The notes under the pieces were generated by a model, which did not search any database, was not told the origin of the DNA, and saw only the letters and a program-made list of their open reading frames with translations. The position numbers and the translations under genes are program-made. This document shows, piece by piece, positions 42,637 to 49,815 of a DNA stretch of 64,000 nt (the stretch's first letter is position 1; each line of letters begins with the position of its first letter). The DNA comes from Mesorhizobium sp. ES1-1 (lineage in GTDB: Bacteria; Pseudomonadota; Alphaproteobacteria; Rhizobiales; Rhizobiaceae), in the NCBI RefSeq assembly GCF_020164785.1, contig NZ_JAIUGX010000006.1:186001-250000 (forward strand), given 5' to 3'.

Positions 42637-42999
42637 TCACTGCGCCGGCACCTTGTCCAGAAAGCCGGTCACGTTCCTCAGGCGGCCATTCTCGATGATG
42701 CCGATGTCGGTACCTTCGATGACGGATTCGCTGCCTTCCGGGCCGAGGTTCCACGAGAAGCGGATTGTGTCGGCAAAACCGTCGGGCGCGCCCTTCAGGG
42801 AGAAGCGGAAGCCGGGAAAGCGCTGCTGCACGCCGTCGATGAGCGCTCCGACGCCGGCATGTCCATCACCCTGCATCAGCGGATCACGGTAGCTGACGTC
42901 GTCGGTGAAGATCGCCTCGAGCAAGGCTGCGCGGCGGGCCGCGTCGCTCTCGTTCCAGGCGGCGATGTAACCTCCGGCGATCTTATTGAGGTCGGCCAT
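42637..42999 (-). CDS. SnoaL/NTF2-like small protein
   Basis: A 120-residue protein of the NTF2-like cone fold, with the GYIAAWNESDAARRAALLE helix, the FTDDVSYRDPL strand and an ADTIRFSWNLG strand. Such proteins act as small isomerases, hydrolases or lipid/steroid binders; no function can be deduced. An AAAGGAGA box precedes the ATG at 42999. A much longer open frame continues to the right through the xylA gene in antisense, but only this part has protein-like sequence. It is divergent from xylA with a 108-base spacer. Confidence 0.8.
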   Translation of the reverse strand: MADLNKIAGGYIAAWNESDAARRAALLEAIFTDDVSYRDPLMQGDGHAGVGALIDGVQQRFPGFRFSLKGAPDGFADTIRFSWNLGPEGSESVIEGTDIGIIENGRLRNVTGFLDKVPAQ

Positions 43000-43107
43000 G
43001 GTCTGTCTCCTTTGTTGACTGGCTTTGACGCGACCGTTTTCGCCCGGGGAAAGAACGCAACCAATTACGCCTGAGGTAATCAGGGTGCCATTCGAGAGGA
43101 GAAAATC

Positions 43108-44433
43108 ATGAGCAGCGGGTTTTTCGGCGACATCCAGAAGATCAAATATGAAGGGCCGGACTCGACCAATCCGCTCGCCTACAGGTTCTACAATCCCGAC
43201 GAGGTGGTGGCAGGCAAGCGGCTGGAAGACCATTTGCGCTTTGCGGTTGCTTACTGGCACTCCTTTGCCTGGCCGGGGGGCGATCCGTTCGGCGGCCAGA
43301 CTTTCGACCGGCCGTGGTTCCCGAAGGCGGGCGGCGTCGACACGATGGAACTGGCAAAACTGAAGGCTGACGTCGCCTTCGAAATGTTCTCGCTGCTCGG
43401 CGCGCCCTATTTCTGCTTCCACGACGCCGACGTACGGCCGGAGGGCAAGGATTTTGCCGAGAGCGCCGCGCGTCTCGACGAGATCGCCGACTATTTTGCC
43501 GGCAAGATGAAGCAGACGGGTGTCAAGCTCCTGTGGGGCACGGCCAACCTGTTCTCCCATCGCCGTTTCATGTCGGGCGCCGCCACCAATCCCGACCCGG
43601 ATGTGTTTGCATACGCTGCGGCCACAGTGAAAAGCTGCATCGACGTCACCAAGCGGCTGAAGGGCGAAAACTACGTTCTGTGGGGCGGGCGCGAAGGATA
43701 TGAGACGCTGCTCAACACCGACCTTGCGCGCGAGCAGGAGCAGGCCGGCCGCTTCCTTAGCCTGGTCGTCGACTACAAGCACAAGATCGGCTTCAAGGGC
43801 ACCATCCTGATCGAGCCGAAGCCGCAGGAGCCGACCAAGCACCAGTATGATTACGATGTCGCGACCGTTTACGGCTTCCTCAAGCGCTTCGGCCTGGAAA
43901 AGGAGGTCAAGCTCAATATCGAGCAGGGCCACGCCATCCTGGCCGGACATTCCTTCGAGCACGAACTGGCGCTGGCCAATGCGCTCGGCATCTTCGGCTC
44001 CATCGACATGAACCGCAACGACTACCAGTCGGGCTGGGATACCGACCAGTTCCCCAACAACGTGCCGGAGATGGCGTTGGCCTATTACCAGGTTCTGCAG
44101 GCAGGTGGCTTCAAGACCGGCGGCACCAATTTCGACGCCAAGCTGCGCCGCCAGTCGCTCGACCCGCAGGACCTGCTGATCGGGCATATCGGTGGCATGG
44201 ATTCTTGCGCGCGCGGCCTCAAGGCCGCTGCCCGCATGATCGAGGACAAGGCGTTGTCGGCGCCGCTGGCCGAACGCTATGCCGGGTGGAACACCTCTGA
44301 AGGCAAGGCGATGCTTGCCGGCAAGAGGACGCTGGAAGAGATCGCCGAGCGCGTCGTCAAGCAGAAGATCGAGCCTGAGCCGAAGTCCGGCCGCCAGGAA
44401 TTGCTGGAAAACATCGTCAACAGATACGTCTGA
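43108..44433 (+). CDS. xylA: Xylose isomerase
   Basis: A 441-residue class II xylose isomerase. Recognisable features are the N-terminal [14 protein letters not shown], the active-site [13 protein letters not shown] segment (about 50-62), [16 protein letters not shown], the metal-ligand region [16 protein letters not shown] and the C-terminal [13 protein letters not shown]. It interconverts D-xylose and D-xylulose in the cytoplasm. A GAGAGGAGAAA box precedes the ATG. With xylB it gives the classical isomerase pathway feeding the pentose phosphate cycle. No xylose transporter or XylR is encoded in the window. Confidence 0.93.
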   Translation: MSSGFFGDIQKIKYEGPDSTNPLAYRFYNPDEVVAGKRLEDHLRFAVAYWHSFAWPGGDPFGGQTFDRPWFPKAGGVDTMELAKLKADVAFEMFSLLGAPYFCFHDADVRPEGKDFAESAARLDEIADYFAGKMKQTGVKLLWGTANLFSHRRFMSGAATNPDPDVFAYAAATVKSCIDVTKRLKGENYVLWGGREGYETLLNTDLAREQEQAGRFLSLVVDYKHKIGFKGTILIEPKPQEPTKHQYDYDVATVYGFLKRFGLEKEVKLNIEQGHAILAGHSFEHELALANALGIFGSIDMNRNDYQSGWDTDQFPNNVPEMALAYYQVLQAGGFKTGGTNFDAKLRRQSLDPQDLLIGHIGGMDSCARGLKAAARMIEDKALSAPLAERYAGWNTSEGKAMLAGKRTLEEIAERVVKQKIEPEPKSGRQELLENIVNRYV

Positions 44434-44649
44434 ACGATCGGCTCTTGAACCAGACCCGCCAAGGTACCGAAAAACGTTGGTGGCTAGCGTTCGATCCAGC
44501 CGAGAGAATGGCTTTACCCAAAAGGTGGGCAGCGGCGACATCGTTTTGCCCGTTGCCGCCCTCCAATCACCTCGCTCTTGCCTTCAAACAGCCGTCACGA
44601 ATCTCCTATAAGGATGCTGCGTGGCGGAGCCGAAGAAGGAGGCGAACCG

Positions 44650-44853
44650 ATGCAGAACGAACATGAAATCGACGCCCTGCTCTCACCGGGCGAAACAGGC
44701 TCCATCATCGATCGGCTGATGGCCATGCCGCGCAAGACCGACGATGCAAGGCTCTCGAACGAATGGGATCGCGCCGTCAGCAACCGTTTTGAAATCCGGC
44801 TGGTCAAGCAGATGCGCTCGCAACTCGACGGTGACCGCCGGGACGCCGCCTGA
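44650..44853 (+). CDS. Small conserved-looking protein of unknown function
   Basis: A 67-residue soluble, charged, probably helical protein (MQNEHEIDALLSPGE, then LMAMPRKTDDARLSNEWDRAVSNRFEIRL). A strong AGGAGG box lies seven bases before the ATG, and codon use matches the neighbours, which supports expression. No Cys, no membrane segment. It is convergent with the GlxA-type regulator, leaving 21 bases between stops. Function unknown. Confidence 0.6.
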   Translation: MQNEHEIDALLSPGETGSIIDRLMAMPRKTDDARLSNEWDRAVSNRFEIRLVKQMRSQLDGDRRDAA

Positions 44854-44874
44854 TCGCACGTTCCATACCCCTGG

Positions 44875-45855
44875 CTAACCGCGGCGCAACCTGACCGGCG
44901 CTTCGCCGAAAGCCCTTGAAAATGCCCTTGAAAACGCCGCGGCGGACGAGAAGCCGGTGCGCGCGGCGATATCGGCCATCGCCACCCGCGTATCGACGAC
45001 CAACCGGCGCGCCGCGCCCAGGCGCAGTCTGAGATAGTAGGCGCCCGGCGTCTCGCCGATCGACTTGCGGAAGATGCTTTCCAATGTCCGCGCCGTCACG
45101 CCGGCGCGCTTGGCCACCGCGTCTATGGTCAGCGGCTGGTCGACATGCGATTCCATCAGCCGGATGGCCTGCGCCAGGCGTGGGTCAAAGCCGTCGAGCC
45201 GGCCGAGAGAGACCAGTGGCTGCGCGTCCGTCGCAGCGCGGGCCTGATCATAGATGAAGACGCTGGCGACATCGAGCGCAACGGCCATGCCGAGCCGCGT
45301 GCGAATGAGATGCAGCATCAGGTCGAAGGTCGGCGACGCGCCACCCGAGGTGAAGACCGGGCCATCGATGACATAGCGGTCGGGCCGGACATCGACGCCC
45401 GGAAAGGCCGAGGAAAAATCCTCCATGTCTTCCCAGTGGGTAGTGGCGCTGCGTCCTTCCAGCAGGCCCGCGCGCGCCACAAGCCAGGTGCCGGCCTCGA
45501 CGCCGCCGCAGGCGCGCGCCGTCCGCGCCGCGCGGCGCAGGCCTGACAGCAGGGTTGATGTTGCGTAGTTCTGGGTGCCGAAACCGGCGACGACGACAAG
45601 AACGTCTGTCGGTTCGGCCGCATCGAAACGGCCACTGACCGCCACTGGCAGGCCGCAAGTGGTGACCGGAGCCTCACCGGTCACCGAGACCAGCTTGAAA
45701 TCGAACAAGGTCTCGCCGGAAATGCGGTTGGCGGCGCGCAGCGGATCGACGGCCGAGGCGACGCACATGATGGACGAGCCGGAAAACACCAGCAACGTCA
45801 CCTTGAGCGGCGACCGTTCGGCGCGAAAGATCGTTGGCTTTTCGCTTTTGATCAT
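44875..45855 (-). CDS. GlxA/CdhR-type AraC-family transcriptional regulator
   Basis: A 326-residue regulator. The N-terminal DJ-1/PfpI-like domain (about 17-185) starts VTLLVFSGSSIMCVASAVDPLRAAN. The C-terminal AraC double helix-turn-helix (about 220-320) has TIDAVAKRAGVTARTLESIFR and IAARTGFSSAAAFSRAFSRAFG. This architecture is shared by GlxA, GbdR and CdhR, which regulate arginine, glycine betaine and carnitine catabolism. It is divergent from the carnitine operon across a 132-base region, so it is the likely activator responding to carnitine or a betaine. Confidence 0.83.
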   Translation of the reverse strand: MIKSEKPTIFRAERSPLKVTLLVFSGSSIMCVASAVDPLRAANRISGETLFDFKLVSVTGEAPVTTCGLPVAVSGRFDAAEPTDVLVVVAGFGTQNYATSTLLSGLRRAARTARACGGVEAGTWLVARAGLLEGRSATTHWEDMEDFSSAFPGVDVRPDRYVIDGPVFTSGGASPTFDLMLHLIRTRLGMAVALDVASVFIYDQARAATDAQPLVSLGRLDGFDPRLAQAIRLMESHVDQPLTIDAVAKRAGVTARTLESIFRKSIGETPGAYYLRLRLGAARRLVVDTRVAMADIAARTGFSSAAAFSRAFSRAFGEAPVRLRRG

Positions 45856-45930
45856 GAGAGCTTCGTAAAACGCAAAGCAGTTTCCGGCAAGTCAGTCATT
45901 GTTGGCCCTACTGGTGCATGCCGTCACTCC

Positions 45931-45940
45931 AAAGCGCTTT
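45931..45940. promoter_or_regulatory. Palindrome in the carnitine-operon intergenic region
   Basis: AAAGCGCTTT is a perfect ten-base palindrome about 48 bases before the start codon of the keto-acid cleavage enzyme and 76 bases from the divergent regulator start. It could be part of a regulator site. An AraC-type activator would more usually bind asymmetric repeats, so the match is only suggestive. Confidence 0.3.
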
Positions 45941-45987
45941 CCACTGTTGGACGACATGCATGGCTATCTCGATTGGGAGGACATTCG

Positions 45988-46905
45988 ATGCCGCTCGCGA
46001 TGAACCGTGAGGTCTTCATTACCTGTGCCGTGACCGGGTCCGGCGGCTCCCAGGATCGCAGCCCGCATGTGCCGCGCTCGCCCAAGCAGATCGCGGATTC
46101 TGCCATCGACGCGGCAAAGGCGGGTGCGGCCATCGTCCACTGCCATGTCCGCGACCCCGACACCGGCAAGCCGAGGCGCGACGTGCATCTCTATCGCGAA
46201 GTGACGGAGCGCATCCGCGCGGCGAACGTCGATGTCATCCTGAACCTGACCGCCGGCATGGGCGGCGACATGGTGTTCGGCTCGCCCGAGGCGCCGTTGC
46301 CGCTCAACGAGAAGGGCACCGACATGGGCGGCGCCAGTAACCGCGTGGAACATGTGCGCCAATGCCTGCCCGAGATCTGCACGCTGGACTGCGGCACGAT
46401 GAATTTCGCCGAAGCCGACTATGTCATGACGAACACGCCCGGCATGCTGCGCGCCATGGGCGGCATGATGACGGCGCTCGGCGTCAAGCCGGAGATCGAG
46501 GCTTTCGACACCGGCCATCTTTGGTTCGCCAAGCAACTGGTCGAGGAAAAGGTGCTCGATGCCGACGCCCTGGTGCAGCTCTGCATGGGCGTGCCATGGG
46601 GTGCGCCTGACGACCTCAACACTTTCATGGCGATGGTCAACAATGTGCCGTCAACCTGGAACTGGTCGGCCTTTTCCATCGGCCGCAACCAGATGGCCTA
46701 TGCCGCCGCTGCCGTTCTCGCGGGAGGCAATGTCCGCGTCGGCCTCGAGGACAATCTGTGGCTCGACAAGGGCGTCCTGGCGACCAATGCGCAGCTCGTC
46801 GAGCGCGCCGCCAGCATCGTCACCAATCTGGGCGCCCGCGTCCTGGGGCCCGAGGAAGTGCGCAAGAAGCTGAACTTGACCAAGCGGGCGCCGATAGCGG
46901 CTTGA
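45988..46905 (+). CDS. cdhC: Beta-keto acid cleavage enzyme (3-dehydrocarnitine:acetyl-CoA, CdhC-like)
   Basis: A 305-residue TIM-barrel enzyme of the BKACE (formerly DUF849) family. It has MNREVFITCAVTGS, zinc ligands His51 and His53 in VHCHVRDPDTG, and the C-terminal NVRVGLEDNLWLDKG segment. Family members condense acetyl-CoA with a beta-keto acid and cleave it. Next to carnitine dehydrogenase the expected reaction is 3-dehydrocarnitine plus acetyl-CoA to betainyl-CoA plus acetoacetate. The ATG at 45988 follows a TTGGGAGGA box; an in-frame TTG at 45973 is less likely. It opens a seven-gene same-strand block. Confidence 0.83.
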   Translation: MPLAMNREVFITCAVTGSGGSQDRSPHVPRSPKQIADSAIDAAKAGAAIVHCHVRDPDTGKPRRDVHLYREVTERIRAANVDVILNLTAGMGGDMVFGSPEAPLPLNEKGTDMGGASNRVEHVRQCLPEICTLDCGTMNFAEADYVMTNTPGMLRAMGGMMTALGVKPEIEAFDTGHLWFAKQLVEEKVLDADALVQLCMGVPWGAPDDLNTFMAMVNNVPSTWNWSAFSIGRNQMAYAAAAVLAGGNVRVGLEDNLWLDKGVLATNAQLVERAASIVTNLGARVLGPEEVRKKLNLTKRAPIAA

Positions 46906-46921
46906 GTTGGAGGGACCCGGC

Positions 46922-47551
46922 ATGGCTACCGTCAAATTCACCGCGATGAAGGATGGCGACAGGGACGACTACGCGTTCCTGACCGCGCATGAGACCGATT
47001 ATGCCGCCAGGACAGGCGAGCGCCTGCTCGACGCGCTGGTGCAGCTCGACGAGGGTCTTTCGGGTTACAAGATCACCCGGCTCGGCCATTCCCTGCAGGC
47101 GGCCACACGCGCTTGGCGCGACGGCGCCGACACGGACTGGATTGCCTGCGCGGTGCTGCATGATATCGGCGACATCTACGCGCCCTATAATCATGACGAA
47201 TATGCCGCTTCGATCCTGAAGCCGTTCGTGCGCGAACAATGCACCTGGGTGGTGGAAAAGCATGGCGACTTCCAGCGGCTCTATTACGCCCACCATGTCG
47301 GCGGCAATCGCCACGCGCGCGACCGCTTCGCCGGCCATGCCTATTTCGACGATTGCGACCAATTCTGCGAGCGCTGGGACCAGTCGAGCTTCGACCCCGA
47401 CTACGACACGCTGCCGATCGAGTTCTTCCGGCCTTTCGTGCTCGAGGTCTTTGCCCGCAAGGCATACGACCCGGCGGTGATCCGCGCCGGCGAACGCGTG
47501 CCTCTCGTCGATTCAGAAACCGCCAGTACCAGAACCGGAGCGTCAGCATGA
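46922..47551 (+). CDS. HD-domain protein resembling PhnZ/TmpB mixed-valent diiron oxygenases
   Basis: A 209-residue HD-fold protein. His56 lies in RLGHSLQAATRAWRDGAD, the His80-Asp81 pair in CAVLHDIGD, and His91 in YNHDEYAASIL. This spacing and wording resemble PhnZ and TmpB, HD-domain oxygenases that use a mixed-valent diiron centre; ordinary HD phosphohydrolases read differently. TmpB acts on a trimethylammonium phosphonate and releases glycine betaine. Here the gene sits between the keto-acid cleavage enzyme and carnitine dehydrogenase (ATGA overlap with the latter), so a quaternary-ammonium substrate is plausible. The exact reaction is unknown, and a phosphohydrolase role is not excluded. 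Confidence 0.65.
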   Translation: MATVKFTAMKDGDRDDYAFLTAHETDYAARTGERLLDALVQLDEGLSGYKITRLGHSLQAATRAWRDGADTDWIACAVLHDIGDIYAPYNHDEYAASILKPFVREQCTWVVEKHGDFQRLYYAHHVGGNRHARDRFAGHAYFDDCDQFCERWDQSSFDPDYDTLPIEFFRPFVLEVFARKAYDPAVIRAGERVPLVDSETASTRTGASA

Positions 47552-48645
47552 GCATCATCAACAAGGCGGCCGCCATCGGCGGCGGTGTCATCGGCGCCGG
47601 CTGGGTGGCGCGCCTGCTGCTCAACGGCATCGACGTTTCGATCTTCGATCCCGATCCCGAAGCGTCGCGCAAGGTCTCCGAAGTGATGAAGGGCGCGCGG
47701 CGCGCCTACAAACAGATGGTGCCGGGCGGCCTGCCCGTGGAAGGCAGGCTGACCTTCGCCAAGACCATCGCCGAGGCTGTTGCCGATGCGGACTTCATCC
47801 AGGAAAGCGTGCCCGAACGGCTCGACCTCAAGCATAAGGTGCTGGCCGAGATCGACACCCATTCGCCGGCCAACGCCATTGTCGGCTCGTCGACCTCCGG
47901 CATCAAGCCGACCGACATGCAGGTGGCCATGAAGAAACATCCGGAGCGGTTGGTGGTCGGCCATCCGTTCAATCCTGTCTATCTTCTGCCGCTGGTCGAG
48001 ATCGTCGGCGGCGAACAGACCTTCCCCGAAGCAATCGAGGTCGCCAAGGAGATCTATGCCTCGATCGGCATGAAGCCGGTGGTCATCCGCAAGGAAATCG
48101 AGGCTTTTGTCGGCGACCGTCTGCTGGAGGCAGCATGGCGCGAGGCGCTGTGGCTGATCAAGGACGGCATCTGCACGGTCGAGGAACTCGACGACATCAT
48201 GCGCTATGGCTTCGGCCTGCGCTGGGCGCAGATGGGCATGTTCCAGGTCTACCGCGTCGCCGGCGGCGAAGCCGGCATGCGCCACTTCATGGCGCAGTTC
48301 GGGCCCTGCCTGCAGTGGCCATGGACCAAGCTGATGGACGTTCCGGAATTCAACGACGAGTTGGTCGACCTCATCGCAACCCAGTCGGACGACCAGGCGC
48401 ATGGCCTGTCGATCCGCGAGCTGGAGAGGATCCGCGATGACAATCTGGTCGCCATCATGGACGCGCTGTCGAAGCAGAACAAGGGTAAAGGCTGGGGCGC
48501 CGGCGCACTGCACAAGGACTACACCAAGCAGCTCGCCAAGCTGGCGGCCAAGAAGCCTTTGGCTTCCAAGGCGGGCGAGAAGGCCAAGGCTTTAAAGCCG
48601 GTGAAGAAGGCCGAAAAGAAAAAGACCGGCAAGAAGAAGGGCTGA
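47548..48645 (+). CDS. cdhA: L-carnitine 3-dehydrogenase, without fused thioesterase
   Basis: A 365-residue NAD-dependent dehydrogenase of the 3-hydroxyacyl-CoA dehydrogenase family. The Rossmann motif GGGVIGAGW begins at residue 11. GHPFNPVYLLPLVEIVGG is the family signature, and the C-terminal helical domain follows to about 315. It oxidises L-carnitine to 3-dehydrocarnitine. Many rhizobial homologues carry a fused betainyl-CoA thioesterase; here the protein instead ends in a Lys/Ala-rich tail (about 335-365, 14 or more Lys). It overlaps the HD gene stop (ATGA) and lies four bases before the acyl-CoA dehydrogenase gene. Confidence 0.85.
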   Translation: MSIINKAAAIGGGVIGAGWVARLLLNGIDVSIFDPDPEASRKVSEVMKGARRAYKQMVPGGLPVEGRLTFAKTIAEAVADADFIQESVPERLDLKHKVLAEIDTHSPANAIVGSSTSGIKPTDMQVAMKKHPERLVVGHPFNPVYLLPLVEIVGGEQTFPEAIEVAKEIYASIGMKPVVIRKEIEAFVGDRLLEAAWREALWLIKDGICTVEELDDIMRYGFGLRWAQMGMFQVYRVAGGEAGMRHFMAQFGPCLQWPWTKLMDVPEFNDELVDLIATQSDDQAHGLSIRELERIRDDNLVAIMDALSKQNKGKGWGAGALHKDYTKQLAKLAAKKPLASKAGEKAKALKPVKKAEKKKTGKKKG

Positions 48646-48649
48646 GCCA

Positions 48650-49813
48650 ATGGATTTCGGTCTTTCGGAAGAACAGAAACTCATCGTCGAAACGACGCGC
48701 GCCTTTGTCGAGAACGAGCTTTACCCGCATGAGCGTGAGGTCGAGCGCACCGGTGTCCTGCGCCGCGACCTGATCGAGGAGATCAAGGCCAAGGCGATCG
48801 AGGCCGGTCTCTACGCCGCCAACATGCCCGAAGAGGTCGGCGGCGCTGGGCTCGATACGGTGAGCTGGCTACTCTACGAAAAGGAACTCGGCCGCGCCAA
48901 CTACGCACTTCATTGGACCTGCGTGGCGCGCCCCTCCAACATCCTGCTAGCCGGAACGCCGGAGCAGCGTGAAAAATACCTGTTTCCGTGCATCCGTGGC
49001 GAGAAATGGGACTGCCTGGCGATGACCGAACCGGGCGCCGGCTCAGACCTGCGCGGCATGAAGGCGACCGCTGTGCAAGACGGCGACGATTGGGTGCTGA
49101 ATGGCACCAAGCATTTCATCAGCCATGCCGATCTGGCCGACTTCGCGATTGTCTTCATGGCCTCGGGCGAGGAGGATTCGCCACGCGGCAAGCGCAAGAA
49201 GATCACAGCCTTCTTCGTCGACAAGGGCACCAAAGGTTTTACGGTTCGCGACGGCTACCGCAACGTTTCGCATCGCGGCTACACCAATTCTATCCTGGAA
49301 TTCGACGATTGCCGGCTGCCGGCCGCCCAGGTTCTTGGCGAAGTGCACAAGGGTTTCGAAGTCGCCAACTCCTGGCTCGGCGCCACCCGCCTGCAGGTCG
49401 GCGCCACCTGTCTCGGCCGTGCCGAGCGGGCGCTTGGCCACGCGGTGGAATATGCGGCGCAACGCCAGCAATTCGGCCAGCAGATCGGCAAGTTTCAGGG
49501 CGTGTCGTTCAAGCTCGCCGACATGGCGAGCGAGCTGAAGGCCGCCGACCTGATGGTCTTCGAAGCCGGCTGGAAATACGATCAGGGCACCGTCACTGAC
49601 CGGGACATGGCCATGGCCAAGTTGAAGGCCAGCGAAATGCTCGCCTTCGTCGCCGACGAGGCGATCCAGGTCCATGGCGGCATGGGATTGATGGATGATC
49701 TGCCGCTGGAGCGCATCTGGCGCGACGCCCGTGTCGAACGCATCTGGGAAGGCACGTCGGAGATCCAGCGCCATATCATTTCGCGGGCGCTGCTGCGCCC
49801 GTTCGGGGCCTGA
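48650..49813 (+). CDS. Acyl-CoA dehydrogenase (probable betainyl-CoA type)
   Basis: A 387-residue FAD-dependent acyl-CoA dehydrogenase. It has the N-terminal helical LSEEQKLIVETTRAFVENELYPHE, FAD-binding CLAMTEPGAGSDLRGMKA and GTKHFISHAD in the middle, and the C-terminal GMGLMDDLPLERIWRDARVERIWEGTSEIQ block. In this operon the likely reaction is gamma-butyrobetainyl-CoA to crotonobetainyl-CoA, or the reverse reduction as in CaiA. That specificity is inferred from the neighbours, not from residues. The start is four bases after the carnitine dehydrogenase stop. Confidence 0.85.
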   Translation: MDFGLSEEQKLIVETTRAFVENELYPHEREVERTGVLRRDLIEEIKAKAIEAGLYAANMPEEVGGAGLDTVSWLLYEKELGRANYALHWTCVARPSNILLAGTPEQREKYLFPCIRGEKWDCLAMTEPGAGSDLRGMKATAVQDGDDWVLNGTKHFISHADLADFAIVFMASGEEDSPRGKRKKITAFFVDKGTKGFTVRDGYRNVSHRGYTNSILEFDDCRLPAAQVLGEVHKGFEVANSWLGATRLQVGATCLGRAERALGHAVEYAAQRQQFGQQIGKFQGVSFKLADMASELKAADLMVFEAGWKYDQGTVTDRDMAMAKLKASEMLAFVADEAIQVHGGMGLMDDLPLERIWRDARVERIWEGTSEIQRHIISRALLRPFGA

Positions 49814-49815
49814 GC

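Noticed and set aside
42637..44541. A 634-codon minus-strand frame running from the NTF2-like gene through xylA
   Set aside because: Only the last 120 residues look like a protein and have a ribosome-binding site. The rest is antisense to xylose isomerase.
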